This document shows, piece after piece, positions 16,624 to 24,496 of a DNA stretch of 35,457 nt. The translations under genes and the position numbers were made by a program. A model generated the notes under the pieces. The model was given only the letters and a program-made list of their open reading frames with translations, did not search any database and was not told the DNA's origin. The DNA is from an uncultured bacterium (GTDB taxonomy: Bacteria > Bacteroidota > Bacteroidia > Bacteroidales > CAIWKO01): positions 1 to 35,457 of the forward strand of contig CAIOYH010000165.1 of the NCBI GenBank assembly GCA_903862465.1, written 5' to 3'. The first letter of the stretch is position 1. Each line of letters opens with the position of its first letter.

Positions 16624-17826
16624 TTACTTCAGTTTTTCTAAGCCTTGTTTTATCCGTTTGATGGCTTCTATGATTTGTTCTTTCGAAGTGGCATAAGAAA
16701 AGCGCATGCAATCGTTATCGCCGAAGGCAGTGCCGGGGACTAGTGCCACAAATATAGTGTTCAACAGATACATGCTCAACTCCTCAGCATTGGTGATAGT
16801 GGTGGTTCCATCGCTTTTTCCAAAGTAATATTTCACATCCATAAAGACATAAAATGCGCCATCGGGAACATTGGTGATGATGCCCGGGATGTCTTTCAAT
16901 AAATCTAAAACCAAATCGCGACGAAGTTTGAACGCATTCAACATACATTCGAATTCGGGAGAGTCTTTCGGATCCATAAGCATGGCGGATAGGGCTGCCT
17001 TTTGAGCAATGGAACATGCACCTGAAGTTACTTGCCCTTGAAGTTTGTCGCAGGCTTTGGCAATGGGTTTGGGTGCGGCAATGTAGCCGATGCGCCAACC
17101 TGTCATGGCATAGCCTTTGGACACGCCGTTGACCACGATGACTCTATCTTTCAAATAATCAAAACTTGCGATGCTTTGATGTTTGCCCGAGAAGTTGATG
17201 TATTCATATATCTCATCAGAAATAATAAAGAGATTTTTGTGGCGATCAAAGATTTCGGCGAAAGCCTGCAATTCATCTTTCGTATAAACACTGCCGCTAG
17301 GGTTGCAGGGGCTGCTGAAGATAAACACCTTGCTTTTGGGCGTGATAGCAGCTTCGAGTTGAGCAGGTGTGATCTTGAAATTGGTGGCGATGGTGGTTGG
17401 GATAAAAACAGCATTGCCTTCTGCCAATTTCACGATTTCCTTGTAAGAAACCCAATACGGAGCAGGCACTATCACTTCGTCGCCCGGGTTCACCAATGCC
17501 ATCATCACATTAGCGATGGAATGTTTTGCACCTGTTGAAACCACGATTTGATCAGGTGTGTAGTCCAAATCGTTGTCGCGTTTCAGTTTGGCGCATATCG
17601 CTTTGCGCAGTTCGGGATAACCCGGTACGGGGGCATAATGCGTGAAGTTGTTGTCTATAGCATCCTTGGCGGCAACTTTGATGAAGTCGGGCGTGTTGAA
17701 ATCGGGTTCGCCGATGCTGAGGTTGATAACGTTGTGCCCTTCGGCAGTAAGCTCACGGCTCTTTTGAGTCATGGCAATGGTTTCTGATTCTGATAGGTTG
17801 TTTATCCTATTTGATATATAATTCAT
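16624..17826 (-). CDS. Pyridoxal-phosphate aminotransferase, aspartate aminotransferase type
   Basis: This 400-residue fold-type I class I/II aminotransferase probably interconverts aspartate and 2-oxoglutarate with oxaloacetate and glutamate; related enzymes also take other amino acids. Motifs: NLSIGEPDFNTP near residue 35, HYAPVPGYPELRKAI, SSPCNPSGSVY with the cofactor-binding Asn, IISDEIYEYINF with the Asp that contacts the pyridine nitrogen, and VVNGVSKGYAMTGWRIGY, in which Lys237 forms the Schiff base. The C-terminal MRFSYA holds the Arg that binds the substrate carboxylate. Length is typical. It is a single-gene unit with its own promoter. Its stop codon is followed at once by the dispersed repeat element. 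Confidence 0.93.
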   Translation of the reverse strand: MNYISNRINNLSESETIAMTQKSRELTAEGHNVINLSIGEPDFNTPDFIKVAAKDAIDNNFTHYAPVPGYPELRKAICAKLKRDNDLDYTPDQIVVSTGAKHSIANVMMALVNPGDEVIVPAPYWVSYKEIVKLAEGNAVFIPTTIATNFKITPAQLEAAITPKSKVFIFSSPCNPSGSVYTKDELQAFAEIFDRHKNLFIISDEIYEYINFSGKHQSIASFDYLKDRVIVVNGVSKGYAMTGWRIGYIAAPKPIAKACDKLQGQVTSGACSIAQKAALSAMLMDPKDSPEFECMLNAFKLRRDLVLDLLKDIPGIITNVPDGAFYVFMDVKYYFGKSDGTTTITNAEELSMYLLNTIFVALVPGTAFGDNDCMRFSYATSKEQIIEAIKRIKQGLEKLK

Positions 17827-17857
17827 GATAGATTGATGTTGATAAATAAATTTTCGG

Positions 17858-17890
17858 CAAACCTACATAATTTTTTAGAAATAATGACAA
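17858..17890 (-). promoter_or_regulatory. Bacteroidota-type promoter for the aminotransferase gene
   Basis: On the minus strand TTG (17888-17890), 22 bases, then TAGGTTTG (17858-17865), 32 bases before the ATG. Confidence 0.55.
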
Positions 17891-17949
17891 TTGAAGTAAA
17901 ATATTTTATTTATTTATCACATAAAGGTATTTCGTAATGATAATTCGAT

Positions 17950-17957
17950 TAAATTTG
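17950..17957 (+). promoter_or_regulatory. Possible -7 box for the PAS-domain gene
   Basis: TAAATTTG fits TAnnTTTG and lies 76 bases before the ATG. No convincing TTG at the usual upstream spacing. Confidence 0.35.
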
Positions 17958-18033
17958 CTGTCGAATTGAGTTCGATGTTTTTGAAGGCATTGAGCCACAT
18001 AATTGAATGGTTTTACAAATGTCTTTATAGAAT

Positions 18034-19323
18034 ATGGATAAGAATACTAATGACATATTGCGTGAAAGTAATGCTCGCCTTAATTTGGCAATGAATGCCG
18101 CTCACATGGCTTGGTGGGAAATGGACATAAGCACAGGCAATGTGGTATTTGATAAACACAAGACCGAAATGCTGGGCTATGATGCTGCTGAGTTTACGCA
18201 TTTCAAAGATTTTATGGCTTTGGTGCATCTCGAAGACGTGTCAAAAGCGATGCAGGCTATGCATAATCATATTGATGGTTCAATGGATAAATATGAAGTA
18301 GAGTATCGTATTCGAACTAACGTAGGTGACTATAAATGGTTTCATGATATTGGTTCGATAACCCAACGGGATGATGAAGGCAAGCCGTTGAAGGTGGCAG
18401 GTTTGGTCATAGACATTAGCGAGCGCAAGCAAATGGAATTGGAATTTAATGCAAACAACGAACGTTTTCAATCGGTTGCCGACCACGTTTCCGCTTTTAT
18501 CGCGTATGTGAATGTTGATACGTTGAAGTATGAGTTTGTGAACAAAATGTTTGTGGATAGTTTTGGGATGCCTCGCGAAAAGATTATTGGTAGTCATGTT
18601 CGGGATGTTATTGGAGAGGATAATTATAAGTATGCTATAAAGTATATAGAGATGGTTCGCTCAGGCAAGAAAGCTTCCTACGAAAACACTTTCATGGTAG
18701 CTTCGGGCAGACGATGGATAGATGTAAACTATTCGCCGGTGTTTGATAGCAATGGAAAGGTTACATCCATTGTTGTGATGAGTTATGATGTGACCGAGCG
18801 CAAACAGCGAGAAGCACAATTGCGAAATCTACAAAAAGCCATAGAAGAATCGCACGACATAGTGTTTATAACCGATACCGAAGGTATCATCACCTTCATC
18901 AACTCAAGCTTTACGGCGATTTACGGTTTCACTGCACAAGAAGTGGTTGGCAAAGTAACTCCACGCATTCTCAATAGTGGTAAATCTACAAAAGAAATGC
19001 ACACCACATATTGGAATGCAATGCTGAAAGGGCTAGAACTTCGTCACGAATATCAAAATAAGTGCAAGGACGGCAGCTTGATTGATATTGAAGGCTCAGC
19101 TAGCGCCATCTATGATGAACAGAAAAACATCATCGGATTTTTAGCCATACAGCGCGACATCACCCAACACAAACGCGAAGAGCAAGAACTCATCAAAACC
19201 AACAGACGCCTAGAACAACTCAACAGTTTCTTTGTTGATAGAGAAAACAGGATGATAGAGCTGAAACAGGAGATAAATGAATTATGTGTGAGGCTAGGGG
19301 AGGAGAAGCCTTATATGTGGTGA
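18034..19323 (+). CDS. Three-PAS-domain protein without an output domain
   Basis: This 429-residue, apparently cytoplasmic protein has no signal peptide or membrane helix. Three PAS domains are visible: the first about 10-132 (AWWEMDISTGNVVFD, YRIRTNVGDYKWFHD, VAGLVIDISERKQME; PAS_3-like), the second about 140-260 (VSAFIAYVNVDTLKYEFVN, VVMSYDVTERKQRE) and the third about 263-382 (DIVFITDTEGIITFINSSF, IYGFTAQEVVGKVTPRIL, IQRDITQHKREE). A final coiled coil of about 45 residues contains RENRMIELKQEINELCVRLGEE and then stops. This coiled coil usually links PAS modules to another module, yet here no histidine kinase, GGDEF, cyclase or DNA-binding domain follows and no such gene is adjacent. It probably senses a small ligand or redox state and acts by dimerising with a partner encoded elsewhere. 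The ligand cannot be inferred. Confidence 0.9.
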   Translation: MDKNTNDILRESNARLNLAMNAAHMAWWEMDISTGNVVFDKHKTEMLGYDAAEFTHFKDFMALVHLEDVSKAMQAMHNHIDGSMDKYEVEYRIRTNVGDYKWFHDIGSITQRDDEGKPLKVAGLVIDISERKQMELEFNANNERFQSVADHVSAFIAYVNVDTLKYEFVNKMFVDSFGMPREKIIGSHVRDVIGEDNYKYAIKYIEMVRSGKKASYENTFMVASGRRWIDVNYSPVFDSNGKVTSIVVMSYDVTERKQREAQLRNLQKAIEESHDIVFITDTEGIITFINSSFTAIYGFTAQEVVGKVTPRILNSGKSTKEMHTTYWNAMLKGLELRHEYQNKCKDGSLIDIEGSASAIYDEQKNIIGFLAIQRDITQHKREEQELIKTNRRLEQLNSFFVDRENRMIELKQEINELCVRLGEEKPYMW

Positions 19324-19325
19324 AA

Positions 19326-19410
19326 CAAGCTCCAAATTCCAAGCTCCAAAAACCAAATACCAAGGCTTGCCACAACGAATATTACCCTACGAATTACGAA
19401 TGTTCGAATT
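19326..19410 (+). repeat. Composite repeat element at the PAS gene 3' end
   Basis: Two bases after the stop codon comes CAAGCTCCAAATTCCAAGC, then a CCAAATACCAAGGCTTG segment, then CTACGAATTACGAAT and a second CGAATTACGAAT. The order and orientation relative to the upstream stop codon are the same as at the aminotransferase 3' end (16622 down to 16477). Confidence 0.8.
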
Positions 19411-19444
19411 ACGAATGACCCTTGCCATGTGGCGGGGTATGCAT

Positions 19445-19742
19445 AGCAGTCTGCTATATTATATCCGCCGAAGGGCGGGGTAGGTTTAGCAGTCTGCTAT
19501 ATGATATCCGCCGAAGGGCGGGGTAGGCTTAGCAGTTTGCTATATGGTATCCGCCGAAGGGCGGGGTAGGTTTAGCAGTCTGCTATATGGCATCCGCCGA
19601 AGGGCGGGGTAGGCTTAGCAGTCTGCTATATGGTATCCGCCGAAGGGCGGGGTAGGCTTAGCAGTCTGCTATATGATATCCGCCGAAGGGCGGGGTAGGC
19701 TTAGCAGTCTGCTATATGATATCCGCCGAAGGGCGGGGTAGG
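19445..19742. repeat. 43-bp tandem array with two palindromes per unit (7 units)
   Basis: Units start at 19445, 19488, 19531, 19574, 19617, 19660 and 19703. Each has AGCAGTCTGCT, which with flanking bases makes the 13-bp palindrome TAGCAGTCTGCTA, then TATNNNATCC, then CCGCCGAAGGGCGG (a 5-bp stem with loop GAAG), then GGTAGG(C/T)TT. Differences between units are few and concentrate in the three bases between the two palindromes and at base 41. A degenerate half unit (GGCGGGGTATGCAT) precedes the array. There are no unique spacers, so it is not CRISPR. It sits between convergent transcription units. Confidence 0.92.
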
Positions 19743-19856
19743 CAATCGAGTGTCGGTTACTATATCAGCCAAATGTCAGGAAAGGCAAAGTAGTCTCCAA
19801 GTATATGCTTTGCACTAGCGAATATTGTCATACGTGGGTTAGAGTGTTGGAATGTT

Positions 19857-19895
19857 CAAAAAAAAGGCTTACCGCAATTGGAAGTAAGCCCTTTT
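19857..19895 (-). terminator. Terminator after the RND efflux operon (symmetric)
   Basis: GGCTTAC (19865-19871) and GTAAGCC (19883-19889) form a 7-bp stem around an 11-base loop. In minus-strand reading, eight T residues follow (19864 down to 19857). In plus-strand reading five T residues follow, so it may also stop plus-strand transcripts. It begins about 25 bases after the permease stop. Confidence 0.8.
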
Positions 19896-19919
19896 TGTTT
19901 ATAGGTTGAGTTGGTATGC

Positions 19920-22900
19920 TTATGCTCTTTGTGCTCGCAGGCTGCGTCTGTATTGTCGGTTGGAGGAGCGACGTTTCATGCGGACTTTCATGCGATAGGC
20001 GATGAGGTACATGGCAGGGACAAAGAGTAGCGTGAGGAAGGTGGCGAAGCTAAGCCCGAAGATGATGGTCCAGGAAAGGGAGCCCCAGAACATGACGTTG
20101 TCGCCGCCGAAGTGGATGTGGGGGTTGAGTTCGGTGAAGAGGGTGATGAAGTTGATGTTCATGCCTATGGCGAGCGGTACTAAGCCAAGGATGGTGGCAG
20201 TGGCGGTTAGGACGACGGGGGTGATACGTGTTTTTCCGGCTTCAACGATGGCTTCGCGGGTTTTCATTCCTTTGGCTTTGAGTACGTCGGTGAATTCGAC
20301 AATGAGTATTCCGTTGCGGACGACGATGCCTCCAAGAGCTACTACACCTAAACCGGTCATGATGACGGATATGTCCATGTGGAACATGACGATGCCGAGC
20401 AGCACTCCGATGATGGAGAAGATGACTTCGCTCAGGATGATGATGGATTTGGACAGGGAGTTGAATTGTGTGATGAGGATGAAGAATATGAGTCCAAGGG
20501 CGATGATCATGGCTGTTGATAGGAAGTTCATGGAGTCTTTTTGTTCGACGTCTTCACCGGTTAGCACAATTTCTACGCCGCTGGGTTTTTGGAATGTGGC
20601 GGCTTCTTTACGGATGCGGGATACGATTTCGTTGGTGTTGAATCCGGGCAAGACTTCGGAGGATACGGTGATGACGCGTTTGAAGTTTTTGCGGTTGATG
20701 CCGCCGTAGGTGTTGCTATATTTCATTCTAGCGACAGAGGATAGGGGGATTTGTCGGACTTGTCCGTTAGCCATGTCGCGATAGGTGATTTTCATGTCCA
20801 TTATTTGGTTGATGTTTTTGCGTTGTAGGTCGGCGTAGCGGAGCATGATGGGGAATTCGTCTTCGTTTTCTTTGAATTTGGAGACTTCTTTTCCGAAGAT
20901 GGCGTTGCGGAGTTCCATGCCGATTTGTCCTGTGGATAGTCCTTCGTGGTTGGCGCGGATGCGGTCAACGTCAACGAGTATTTCGGGTTTGTTTTCGACG
21001 AAGTCGGATTTGAGTTCGTCTATGCCCGGAATCTGCAATGAGTCGAGATATTTTTTGAATCCGTTGGCGGCTATCATAAGGGGAGCTATGTCTTCACCAC
21101 TGATTTCGATGTTGACGGGTTTGCCGGTGGGCGGTCCCATTTTGTTTTTCTGTACGGAGATTTGTGCGCCGGGGATGTTTTTGACAGCGTCGCGTATCTT
21201 CTTCATGTAGGGATTTGTTTTTTCACCTTTACGGAATTTATATTCAACGAAATTGATGGCGATTTTGCCTTTGTGGCTCATGGCTGATCGGTCGAAGAAG
21301 GTTCCTTCGCCTGCACCTGCTGCCACATTGGTGATGATAGATTCGACGATGGGGTTGTTTTTGCCGATGGTAGCCTCAATTTTGCCTTCAACTACTTTGG
21401 TGACCGAGTCGGTGATATGTTGGTCGGTCCCAACAGGCAAAGCCACGAAAATATTGATGGTGTTGGGGTCATTGTCAGGAAAAAACACTACTGCGGGTTT
21501 GCTGATGCTGACGATGACCATCGTTAGGAAAAACAATCCGACGATGCCACCTAAGAATGCCCACGGTCTGTTGCGAACTAGGACGACGCGCAAGGATTTT
21601 TCGTACATACGCATGATACGGGGCCAGAACTTTTCTTGGAACATGGTGATGAGATGACGCAAAACGAAATCGTAGAACAATATCATCAGATAGCAAAATA
21701 CCATGAAGTTGCCTATGCCTACCCATCCAATTAAATAGGAAACGAGTGCCATTCCACCAAAGATAATTAACCATTTGATGAGTTTGCGGGCTTCTACTTT
21801 AGTTCCTTTTTCTTCTACATCAAATTCATGTTTCATAAAAGACACGGCAAAGACAGGGTTGATGACGTAAGCCACAAAGAGGGAAGCGAAGAGGGTTATG
21901 ATTAAGGTGACGGGCATATAGTACATGAACTTGCCGACGATGCCGGGCCAAAATGCCAAGGGGAAGAAGGGTGCCAGGGTGGTGAGGGTTCCGGAGAGGA
22001 TGGGGGCAAATACTTCCCCGGCAGCGGATTTGGCTGCTTTGACAATGTCGGGCTCCCCTCGATGGATGCGGTGTGTGTTTTCGATGACCACAATGGCATC
22101 GTCAACTACAATTCCCAACGCAAAAATAAATCCAAACATGACAATCATATTCATGGAAAATCCTAAACCCGGCATAATCATATAGGCTATAAACATGGAT
22201 AAAGGAACGGATAAGCCAACGAAGAAGGCATTGGTGAAGCCCATGAAAAACATTAAAACGAGAATGACGAGAATGAATCCGATGATGATGGTGTTGTTGA
22301 GTTCTTCAAGGGTGTTTTTGGTGAAGCGGGATTGGTCGCCCGTTACGGTAACTTTTAAATCGTTGGGATAGGTATTTTCTTTTAAATCCTGTGTGATTTC
22401 TTTAATTTGATCAGCAGCTTCAATCAGATTTTGCCCGCTGCGTTTAATTACATTTAAGGTGATTACATTCTCTCCATTTAAACGTGAGAAGCTTTCTTGT
22501 TCTTTGAAACCATCCACGAGTTGGGCTACATCTTTGAGATATACCATCGCGCCTGTGGTTGATTTGAGGACAATGTTGTCTAAGTCGCGGGCGCTTTTGA
22601 ATTCGCCGCTGACGCGTATGGTGCGTTTCATGCCGTAGGAAGAAATATCACCTGCAGAAACGGTTCTGTTTTCGGAGGCGACGGCACGTTCTACATCGGA
22701 CATGGCAACACCTGCAGCTTGCATCTTATACATATCCACGTTTATTTGGATTTCGCGTTCGAGGGCTCCAGCGATATCCACCCGGGTGATTTCTTTGAGG
22801 GATTCGATACGGTCTTGAGCGACCTCAGCATATTTACGGAGTTTCTCTAAGTCATAATTGCCGGAAATCTGAAGATACATGATGGGGATTTCGGAGAAAT

Positions 22901-23327
22901 CTATTTCCATTACGTCGGGGTCTTTGGGCAAATCGTTTGGCAATTGGGCTTTGGCTTTGTCAATAGCATCCTTTACCTTTTGTTTGGCATCGCCTACTGA
23001 CACATTGGTGTTGAATTCAACGACGATGCTGCAAAAGTCTTGAACGGAATTGCTGGATACTGTCTTTACGCCTGAAATGGATTTGAGTTGTTTTTCAATA
23101 GGACGTGTGATGAGGTTCTCGATATCCACAGGGGATGTTCCGGGATATACCGTTGTGACCAACACCGTGGGGACAATGATTTCGGGGAATTGCTCTTTTG
23201 GGATAGATATATAACTCTTGATTCCGAGTATCGTTATGAGCACAACCAAAACATAAATACTCGTTTTGTTATCAATAGCCCAACTGGTCGCAAAGAATTC
23301 TTTGATTTTATCTTTAGCTTTTTTCAT
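19920..23327 (-). CDS. RND efflux permease (AcrB/HAE1-like inner-membrane pump)
   Basis: This 1135-residue proton-driven inner-membrane pump forms the core of a tripartite export complex. It has TM1 (about 23-40), a first periplasmic loop (about 42-335, starting SIPKEQFPEIIVPTVLVTTVYPGTSPVDIE, shown in part), TM2-TM6 with the family signature GIVVDDAIVVIENTHR carrying the proton-relay Asp pair, a second large loop and TM8-TM12 (FNSLSKSIIILSEV, GGIVVRNGILIVEFTD). The second-repeat counterpart has VVRNGILIVE. Two extra hydrophobic segments (LIKWLIIFGGMALVSYLIGW and FMVFCYLMILFYDFVL) lie between TM6 and TM7. The C-terminus is Arg-rich (RMKRRSSNRQYRRSLRA). It is the last gene of the tetR-tolC-adaptor-pump operon. 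The 3' half is clearly GC-richer than the 5' part. Drug or lipid export is more likely than metal export, but the substrate is unknown. Confidence 0.95.
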   Translation of the reverse strand: MKKAKDKIKEFFATSWAIDNKTSIYVLVVLITILGIKSYISIPKEQFPEIIVPTVLVTTVYPGTSPVDIENLITRPIEKQLKSISGVKTVSSNSVQDFCSIVVEFNTNVSVGDAKQKVKDAIDKAKAQLPNDLPKDPDVMEIDFSEIPIMYLQISGNYDLEKLRKYAEVAQDRIESLKEITRVDIAGALEREIQINVDMYKMQAAGVAMSDVERAVASENRTVSAGDISSYGMKRTIRVSGEFKSARDLDNIVLKSTTGAMVYLKDVAQLVDGFKEQESFSRLNGENVITLNVIKRSGQNLIEAADQIKEITQDLKENTYPNDLKVTVTGDQSRFTKNTLEELNNTIIIGFILVILVLMFFMGFTNAFFVGLSVPLSMFIAYMIMPGLGFSMNMIVMFGFIFALGIVVDDAIVVIENTHRIHRGEPDIVKAAKSAAGEVFAPILSGTLTTLAPFFPLAFWPGIVGKFMYYMPVTLIITLFASLFVAYVINPVFAVSFMKHEFDVEEKGTKVEARKLIKWLIIFGGMALVSYLIGWVGIGNFMVFCYLMILFYDFVLRHLITMFQEKFWPRIMRMYEKSLRVVLVRNRPWAFLGGIVGLFFLTMVIVSISKPAVVFFPDNDPNTINIFVALPVGTDQHITDSVTKVVEGKIEATIGKNNPIVESIITNVAAGAGEGTFFDRSAMSHKGKIAINFVEYKFRKGEKTNPYMKKIRDAVKNIPGAQISVQKNKMGPPTGKPVNIEISGEDIAPLMIAANGFKKYLDSLQIPGIDELKSDFVENKPEILVDVDRIRANHEGLSTGQIGMELRNAIFGKEVSKFKENEDEFPIMLRYADLQRKNINQIMDMKITYRDMANGQVRQIPLSSVARMKYSNTYGGINRKNFKRVITVSSEVLPGFNTNEIVSRIRKEAATFQKPSGVEIVLTGEDVEQKDSMNFLSTAMIIALGLIFFILITQFNSLSKSIIILSEVIFSIIGVLLGIVMFHMDISVIMTGLGVVALGGIVVRNGILIVEFTDVLKAKGMKTREAIVEAGKTRITPVVLTATATILGLVPLAIGMNINFITLFTELNPHIHFGGDNVMFWGSLSWTIIFGLSFATFLTLLFVPAMYLIAYRMKVRMKRRSSNRQYRRSLRAQRA

Positions 23328-23353
23328 TATTTCATGTTTTTAAGATAAGGGAA

Positions 23354-24463
23354 TCAGAAGTTAATCAAATCATTTTGATTCAAATCCTGATAGCCTGTAG
23401 TGATTATTTTATCGCCTGCCTTCAATCCGGTGAGCACTTCAATCAAACCGTTATAGTTCATACCTAAGGTTATGACTTGCTTTTTAGCGACCTTTTTTCC
23501 ATTCTCTTCAACCGCAATATAAACAAAAGATTCATTCATTGATTTTTGGACAATATTGGCAGGCACCGTAAAGGCATTGGCTGCTTTGTAGTCGTTAATC
23601 TTGAGCACGGCTATCATATTGGCACGCACCTCTTGTTTCATGTTGCCTAGTTTGGCTTCTATGGAAAATGTACGGTTTAGGGCACTGATAAATCTGCTGG
23701 TGAAGTTCAGACGGGTGGCAATTTCTTCATTGAAATCGGGGAAATAGACCAAAACACTATCGTTGGATTTAATTTTTGGGGAGTAGGCTTCTGCCACATC
23801 AGCCATCACTTTTATTTTGGAGAAGTTCACCACGCGGAAAGTTGGTACGCCTGGAGCAACAGATTGTCCTACCTTGAGCGATATTTCTTCCACGGTGCCG
23901 TTGATGGGGGAGGTTATGCGCGACATGGCAATTTGGTCTTTCAAGGTCTTGATTTTGTTTTCAAGGCTTTCTTTATTGTTTTTAGCTGTTAGAAACTGAA
24001 CTTCGGAGCCAATTTTTTGATCCCAAAGATTCTTTTGACGATTGTAGATGTCGGTGATAAATACCGATTGATTTTCTAAATCGGCAAGAGAGGCGTACAA
24101 CACCTGAGCATCTAAAATGGCTAACAAATCGCCCTTGGATACCTTCTGACCTACTTCTACATTGACGCTGAGAACCACACCTGCTGAACGGGCACTGACA
24201 GCAACATTTTCGTCGCCATCCACTTTGCCTTGCACTTCGATATAATGTTTGAACACACCGGGCTGCACATCGCTGACGGCTACGTTTACTATTTTTTTAT
24301 TTCCACCTGTTTCTGAAGCAAGTTCTTTTTCGAGAGTTTTAATTTGCTCGGCAATTTTGTCGTGTTCTTTAACCAATTTGTCGAGTTCGGCTTTCTTATC
24401 CAATTTGCCTGTGCATGCTGTGAAAGCAGTTAAAATGCTTAGTATTACTAGTATTTTTTTCAT
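23354..24463 (-). CDS. RND efflux periplasmic adaptor (membrane fusion protein)
   Basis: This 369-residue adaptor bridges the inner-membrane pump and the TolC-type outer-membrane channel. The N-terminal signal has a probable lipid-attachment Cys (LTAFTACTG, Cys17), which would tether it to the membrane. A short coiled coil (about 24-50) comes first, then a lipoyl-like half motif (GVVLSVNVEVGQKVSKGDLLAILD), an alpha-hairpin (about 125-170), the second lipoyl half (ITSPINGTVEEISLKVGQSVAPG), a beta-barrel and a membrane-proximal domain (GLIEVLTGLKAGDKIITTGYQDL). It lies 33 bases downstream of the tolC-type gene and 26 upstream of the permease gene, so all are probably one transcript. Confidence 0.95.
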   Translation of the reverse strand: MKKILVILSILTAFTACTGKLDKKAELDKLVKEHDKIAEQIKTLEKELASETGGNKKIVNVAVSDVQPGVFKHYIEVQGKVDGDENVAVSARSAGVVLSVNVEVGQKVSKGDLLAILDAQVLYASLADLENQSVFITDIYNRQKNLWDQKIGSEVQFLTAKNNKESLENKIKTLKDQIAMSRITSPINGTVEEISLKVGQSVAPGVPTFRVVNFSKIKVMADVAEAYSPKIKSNDSVLVYFPDFNEEIATRLNFTSRFISALNRTFSIEAKLGNMKQEVRANMIAVLKINDYKAANAFTVPANIVQKSMNESFVYIAVEENGKKVAKKQVITLGMNYNGLIEVLTGLKAGDKIITTGYQDLNQNDLINF

Positions 24464-24496
24464 TTTAGTTTCTATTTATTACGTTTTTTTATTGAA

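Larger units (their letters stand above)
19324..19919. other. Non-coding gap between PAS gene and RND operon
   Basis: This 596-base gap between convergent genes holds the composite 3'-end repeat, the 43-bp array and a bidirectional terminator. The stretch 19743-19856 shows no gene, repeat or motif that I recognise. Confidence 0.75.

Noticed and set aside
19445-19742. CRISPR-like array
   Set aside because: Units are contiguous 43-bp repeats with no unique spacers, no leader and no cas genes in the window.
20002-22185. Met-rich plus-strand open frames across the RND gene
   Set aside because: Antisense shadows of the permease coding sequence; the minus-strand protein has full family motifs.
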